A DNA stretch of 64,000 bases, taken from NCBI GenBank assembly GCA_964580215.1, contig CAZOJT010000009.1, positions 29,784 to 93,783 on the forward strand. The letters run 5' to 3'. Shown here piece after piece: positions 60,199 through 64,000 of the stretch; position 1 is the stretch's first letter; the number at the start of each line of letters is the position of its first letter. The DNA comes from SM23-73-3 sp964580215. Lineage in GTDB: Bacteria > Zixibacteria > MSB-5A5 > SM1-73. The notes below the pieces were generated by a model. It ran no database searches, was not told where the DNA came from, and saw only the letters and a list, made by a program, of their open reading frames with translations. The translations under genes and the position numbers were made by a program.

Positions 60199-61857
60199 TC
60201 AACTCTCCAACATTCTTTCTCTGACCATTTGGACGGGGATGGTGCCGTAGCTTAAAAGCTGGTCATGAAATTTCTTTAAGTTGAAGGCTTCGCCTTTGTA
60301 CCTTTTGAAATCATCCCTTAATTTCAATATCTCCATCTTGCCCATGATGTAGGTCATGGGCTGGGTGGGAGTGTAAGTATATCTTTTGACCTCTGCAATA
60401 GCGTTGGTCTTTTCCAATTTTGCCACATTCACCAGCATGTCCACCGCCTTGTTAAAACTTATCCGGTTGGTATGCAGGCTAACATCGATCACCACCCGGC
60501 AGGCACGCCAGAGCTGATCTTTTAACTGAAGCAGTCGAGTCTCTGGCTTGGTATAGAATCCCTTCTCATACATAAGTTCCTCACAATAAAGCGCCCACCC
60601 TTCAGCAAAGAGTGAAGTGCCAAATTGACGCCTGGTCTTGGATTTTATCTTATTGGAATGAACCAATTGGAGATGATGCCCGGGATAAGCTTCATGTAAA
60701 GCGGTCAAAACCGCTCCATAAGAGTTGTGTCCTCGTAATTGTTCCTCTTGCTGCTCAAGTCGTAGTTTTTCATTTACCGGGGTCACCCAAAAAAATCCCT
60801 CTTGTCTTTTCTCAAACGGGGCTGGTGGCACGTATGCGCCGTAAGGAATGGTGTTTCTTTCGAAAATTGGAGTCTCCATTACGGATAGACTTTCGCCTTT
60901 GGGAATGGTGACCAAATCCCTTTTCTTAACAAAATCCCTGGCTCTTGCCATCTCTTTTGTATAGAACTTAAGCAGATTCTCTTTGGTAGGATGCTTCTTC
61001 TTAAGATCATCCACGATCTTAGTCCAGCTCTTTTTGGGGTCTATCTTTTTAGCCAAAAATCCCATCTCCGCCTGAGTCTGTTTGATGATCCGGTTTCCCA
61101 TTGGCAAAAGGTCATCTGCGGTGTATGGAAGCTGGTGGTGGGTGGATAGAAGAAAATTGAAAAAGTTTTCTCCTACGGCGAAACGACCTTTGGACTTGGG
61201 AAGAAGTCGCTTTGTGAGAAATTCCTCATAATCATCAAAAGCCGAAAGCGCTTTCTGATTAGCGGCTAAAAGTTGCCCTTTGAGGTGAGGCACCTTTTCG
61301 GCAAAGAGGGGTATCATCTGTTTGAAAAATTCCTTTCCATTCGCAGTTGTCTCAATGGCAACTTGAGTCCATATTCTGGGTATGTCTTTTCCTCTTCTCA
61401 AATTATCCTGGCCTTCTTTCATCAAACGAGGCACCTGTTTCAATCTTCCCAAAACGGATTTCATCCTCCGCTTTAAGGGAGCGGAATCACGCACCATTAA
61501 AATGTAACAACTCCACAGAGCGGTCTGCGGATATACCAGGGCATGCCTTTTGAGCCAGCGTAATTTCTCTTCTTCTGCGATCTCAACCTTGAGAGAATCC
61601 CTCAACATTTTCCAGTCCATCTTTTCATCTATTGTAAGTCTTGCTGTTTTCGATTGGATCTTACGAGCAGAAGAGAATCTGTCCAATTTCTTCAAATACT
61701 CTTTTGCCTTTTTGAGATGTCGCCTCCGAGACTCTGAATCGGTCTTATCCAACTTGTCATCATAATTATGGATTCCTGAAAAAGTAGCTTCCACCGGGCT
61801 GGCTTTCCAGCGGAACTCCAAAATCTCATTTACCAGCCTGTTGAATTCTCTGTTCAT
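60199..61857 (-). CDS. DUF885 family metallopeptidase-like protein
   Basis: A 552-residue protein of the DUF885 family, thought to be zinc-dependent peptidases. The metal-binding motif HEAYPGHH is at 388-395, followed by a downstream LFAEGWALYCEELMYEKGFY, where a further ligand Glu is expected, and the terminal QPMTYIMGKMEIL. Unlike many members it has no signal peptide, so it is predicted to be cytoplasmic. AAGGAGG lies just before the ATG. Substrate unknown. Its end is 78 bases from the small unknown gene. Confidence 0.88.
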   Translation of the reverse strand: MNREFNRLVNEILEFRWKASPVEATFSGIHNYDDKLDKTDSESRRRHLKKAKEYLKKLDRFSSARKIQSKTARLTIDEKMDWKMLRDSLKVEIAEEEKLRWLKRHALVYPQTALWSCYILMVRDSAPLKRRMKSVLGRLKQVPRLMKEGQDNLRRGKDIPRIWTQVAIETTANGKEFFKQMIPLFAEKVPHLKGQLLAANQKALSAFDDYEEFLTKRLLPKSKGRFAVGENFFNFLLSTHHQLPYTADDLLPMGNRIIKQTQAEMGFLAKKIDPKKSWTKIVDDLKKKHPTKENLLKFYTKEMARARDFVKKRDLVTIPKGESLSVMETPIFERNTIPYGAYVPPAPFEKRQEGFFWVTPVNEKLRLEQQEEQLRGHNSYGAVLTALHEAYPGHHLQLVHSNKIKSKTRRQFGTSLFAEGWALYCEELMYEKGFYTKPETRLLQLKDQLWRACRVVIDVSLHTNRISFNKAVDMLVNVAKLEKTNAIAEVKRYTYTPTQPMTYIMGKMEILKLRDDFKRYKGEAFNLKKFHDQLLSYGTIPVQMVRERMLES

Positions 61858-61908
61858 CTGACTCCTCCTTAGAAATTGGTTTCTGGTTATGCTAGTAATA
61901 GGAATTAC

Positions 61909-63831
61909 TCATTTCTTCTTTATGATAATAAATTTTTGGTCCTCCTCAAATATCTGATTGAAAAAACTCTTAACATTTTTATATGAACCTGCGGGAACTA
62001 TTAACTCTTTGATGATAAATGTGCGTTTGTAGAGGATCAAATTATCTTGAATTCTGTATTCGGAGCGAAATTCTCCGAAATCATTTTCCAGATAGATTGG
62101 ATCAGGCACGCTTGCCACTTTATAAGAAGCTGGAATGTTTATGGTCACGCTGTCTAAGTCTGTCTTAACCTGATCAAACATGATAGGAAAGATTCGGGTG
62201 GGCTCAGAGAAGTCTTTCGCTGTTTCATCCTGATTCAAGATGTTGGGATTTAGATATAGCGCAGAGTCTGTTTTTTGCACATAGTGGAAAGAATGGAATC
62301 GGTAGTAGATTTGAAAATCATCCTCATAATTATAGAGATTGCCAAATTGGCAAGTATCCAATATGGCACCGGGGCAGAACTGACAAATCCTTTTTGCCAG
62401 CTCATCTTTTCGCTCCAGAATGGTCAGGTTGCGCAGAAGATTTTTTATTCTCCCACTTCTGGATGTAGAATAAATCTCCCGGGCTTCGCATTCAATGAGT
62501 CCACCTGGTGAGAGTTCTACATTGACCATACGTACTCTCGAGTTTTCTGAATAGTCCAATGATGGTGTCTTGATAAGCTTTCCACCCGATTCTTGAATCA
62601 ATAATCCATCAACCCCCTGGTATCCTTCTGATATACAGTTCACACTGTTTGTCCCATAATAGGGATCCAGCCATAATTCCTCTCCGTCCACATCCACCTT
62701 CAATAATAGATGGCTGAACCAATCCAGCATGGGAACGTCTGGCAGCTCCATAACCATTTCCCTGTTTAGCACCAGAACCGGGGTGGATGAAATTCCTACA
62801 GATTTCAACAAGCCGTATAGTATTCCGCTTACCTCGGCACTGCTACCCACCTGTCGATTAAAGATCGTTCGGGCCACGTCAAAAATGGAGCGGGAAGGGA
62901 AGCTTACCTTGAAATGGGATTGCACAAAATAGAATATCCTCTCAATCTTCTCTTTTTCTTCTGTGCATTCTTTAGTGAGCCTTTTGGCAAGTTTTTTCAT
63001 CTGATGGGTGGGAGCAAAATGTGTGTTTATGGTTTCAAAATACCATCGGGAGATGTTCTCCCAGGATGCTACCAGTTCCTCTTTATCATTTGATGTGGTG
63101 ATGGAAAAAGCTAAACTGGGAGAGTAGTGAAATAATGGAGGCATAAAGGCTTCCGTCTCATGGGCACGCAGATTCCTTTTGGCAAAGGTATACAGAGCCA
63201 TTCTCTCGGAATGAACGGGGATCTCTTTTGCGGTATCGAGTATCCCCGGTGGACTATCATAATAAATCATCTGAAGATCCTTGGGGACGATCAGATTGAA
63301 TCGAGAAAGAAGGGTGGGCTCTTCATTTTGAAAATAACGGATGCCAGAAAGGGGGTATTTCTCCGATCTATAGATGATCTCATAATGAATCAAACAATCG
63401 TCCTCGATCCCGGGCAGGGTAAACTTCTTTCTTTTGAGATCCTTTGACACCGATATTTCATGGATGTCCTCCTCTTTCAACTCAACTGTTGTTCCGTCCT
63501 TCTTTCTGGTTCTTCCCCTCACCTCTATTGACTCATCTTTTCTATAAAAAGGGGTAGCGACTTTCGTATATTCATATCCCCGACGATTGAAAATCTTCAT
63601 GATCACCACCCTCACCTCTATCTTATCCGCCACATAAAAAATATCCTCATCCAGAAGGTAAATTGCACCGGCGGTGGGATAATCAGAGGAGGAAGGAATT
63701 TGATTTTCCGGAGTAAATGATCTGATCCATCCGGAGGAGAGCTTCTCCACCCAATTATCGTCGCCGAATATGAGTTTTGTGCAACATAAAAAAAGTATGG
63801 CTAAAGCGAAAGCAATTTTTTTCTTATGCAT
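61909..63831 (-). CDS. Exported DUF3857 / transglutaminase-fold protein lacking the catalytic Cys
   Basis: A 640-residue protein with a signal peptide (KKKIAFALAILFLCCTKLIF). The DUF3857 domain covers about residues 50-220 (RTRKKDGTTVELKEEDIHEI, YEIIYRSEKYPLSGIRYFQNEEP), followed by a transglutaminase-like domain at about 265-395. Where active members have a G-D-C-K-D type motif, this one has VGSSAEVS, with S331 in place of the Cys. The His (H374 in WFSHLLLKV) and Asp (D389 in LWLDPYYG) remain. The C-terminal 230 residues form a beta-rich tail typical of the family. It is likely a non-catalytic binding protein or a Ser variant. Confidence 0.82.
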   Translation of the reverse strand: MHKKKIAFALAILFLCCTKLIFGDDNWVEKLSSGWIRSFTPENQIPSSSDYPTAGAIYLLDEDIFYVADKIEVRVVIMKIFNRRGYEYTKVATPFYRKDESIEVRGRTRKKDGTTVELKEEDIHEISVSKDLKRKKFTLPGIEDDCLIHYEIIYRSEKYPLSGIRYFQNEEPTLLSRFNLIVPKDLQMIYYDSPPGILDTAKEIPVHSERMALYTFAKRNLRAHETEAFMPPLFHYSPSLAFSITTSNDKEELVASWENISRWYFETINTHFAPTHQMKKLAKRLTKECTEEKEKIERIFYFVQSHFKVSFPSRSIFDVARTIFNRQVGSSAEVSGILYGLLKSVGISSTPVLVLNREMVMELPDVPMLDWFSHLLLKVDVDGEELWLDPYYGTNSVNCISEGYQGVDGLLIQESGGKLIKTPSLDYSENSRVRMVNVELSPGGLIECEAREIYSTSRSGRIKNLLRNLTILERKDELAKRICQFCPGAILDTCQFGNLYNYEDDFQIYYRFHSFHYVQKTDSALYLNPNILNQDETAKDFSEPTRIFPIMFDQVKTDLDSVTINIPASYKVASVPDPIYLENDFGEFRSEYRIQDNLILYKRTFIIKELIVPAGSYKNVKSFFNQIFEEDQKFIIIKKK

Positions 63832-64000
63832 AAGACTTTCTAAAGTTCTCTATAATCTCTGAAATGACCTTAGCGCAACCTGAAGGTTGCGGCTACCAGT
63901 TTTCTGTTTGCGCAATTTCTTTATCGAAGACCTCTCCCCCCATCCCAATAGTGTTGCGTTAATCGTAGCCAAATAGGCGGAGATTCCTAATGGGTTGAAA
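63832..64000. other. Window end, no gene seen
   Basis: A GCAACC/GGTTGC hairpin near 63870-63890 (GCGCAACCTGAAGGTTGCGGCTACC) is the only structure noticed. The next gene is outside the window. Confidence 0.5.

Overview
The window looks like a chromosome piece from an uncultivated Gram-negative bacterium, most likely of the FCB (Fibrobacteres-Chlorobi-Bacteroidetes) side of the tree, in the neighbourhood of lineages such as Zixibacteria, KSB1 or WOR-3. The clue is a decayed C-terminal sorting-type tail with the core NYPDPFNP followed by KVYDLLGQE (39.2-39.4 kb), a hallmark of that superphylum. Secreted lipoproteins, DUF4384, Roadblock/MglA and type IV pilus genes agree with it. The phylum is inference. 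I see no rRNA, tRNA, CRISPR array or intact transposase.

Layout. 0-10.5 kb (+): end of nuoF, then nuoG-H-I-J-K-L-M-N, i.e. complex I with its NADH module. 11-15.2 kb (-): one 1405-residue double-activase protein of the 2-hydroxyacyl-CoA dehydratase activator family, which suggests anaerobic metabolism. 16-21 kb (+): an EamA exporter and three exported proteins (an FN3 lipoprotein behind a near-perfect sigma-54 promoter, a DUF4384 protein with a basic tail, and a Lys-rich protein with one calcium-loop motif). 21.4-33.7 kb (+): a polarity and motility block of PATAN/DUF4388 protein, small membrane protein, four Roadblock proteins around one MglA-type GTPase, PilB, PilT, PilC and a PilS-like kinase. 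34-39.4 kb (+): a truncated beta-helix protein and two tandem lipoproteins, each with 14 YCF48-type repeats. 39.5-48.3 kb (-): the complete F-type, proton-type ATP synthase operon atpZ-I-B-E-F-H-A-G-D-C. 48.4-56.1 kb (-): deoxyhypusine-synthase-like protein, YjbQ, FtsY, SMC and an unknown protein. 56.6-59.8 kb (-): a phage-like tail tube protein and a contractile-injection-system tube-associated protein, alone, flanked by a truncated and a full copy of a D-threonine-aldolase-like gene. 59.8-63.8 kb (-): a small unknown protein, a DUF885 peptidase and a DUF3857/transglutaminase-fold protein that lacks the catalytic Cys.

The most striking global feature is the intergenic DNA. Nearly every spacer, including those inside the nuo and atp operons, carries short tandem repeats, hairpins or mosaic palindromic elements, often inserted into one another. 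Some of them have run into coding sequence: they supply the C-termini of NuoI and NuoM and the start region of SMC.

The main candidate for something undescribed is the isolated tube/tube-associated pair at 57.2-58.5 kb. It has its own promoter and a strong ribosome binding site but no sheath, baseplate, spike or ATPase gene nearby, and sits between direct repeats that share 348 identical bases.
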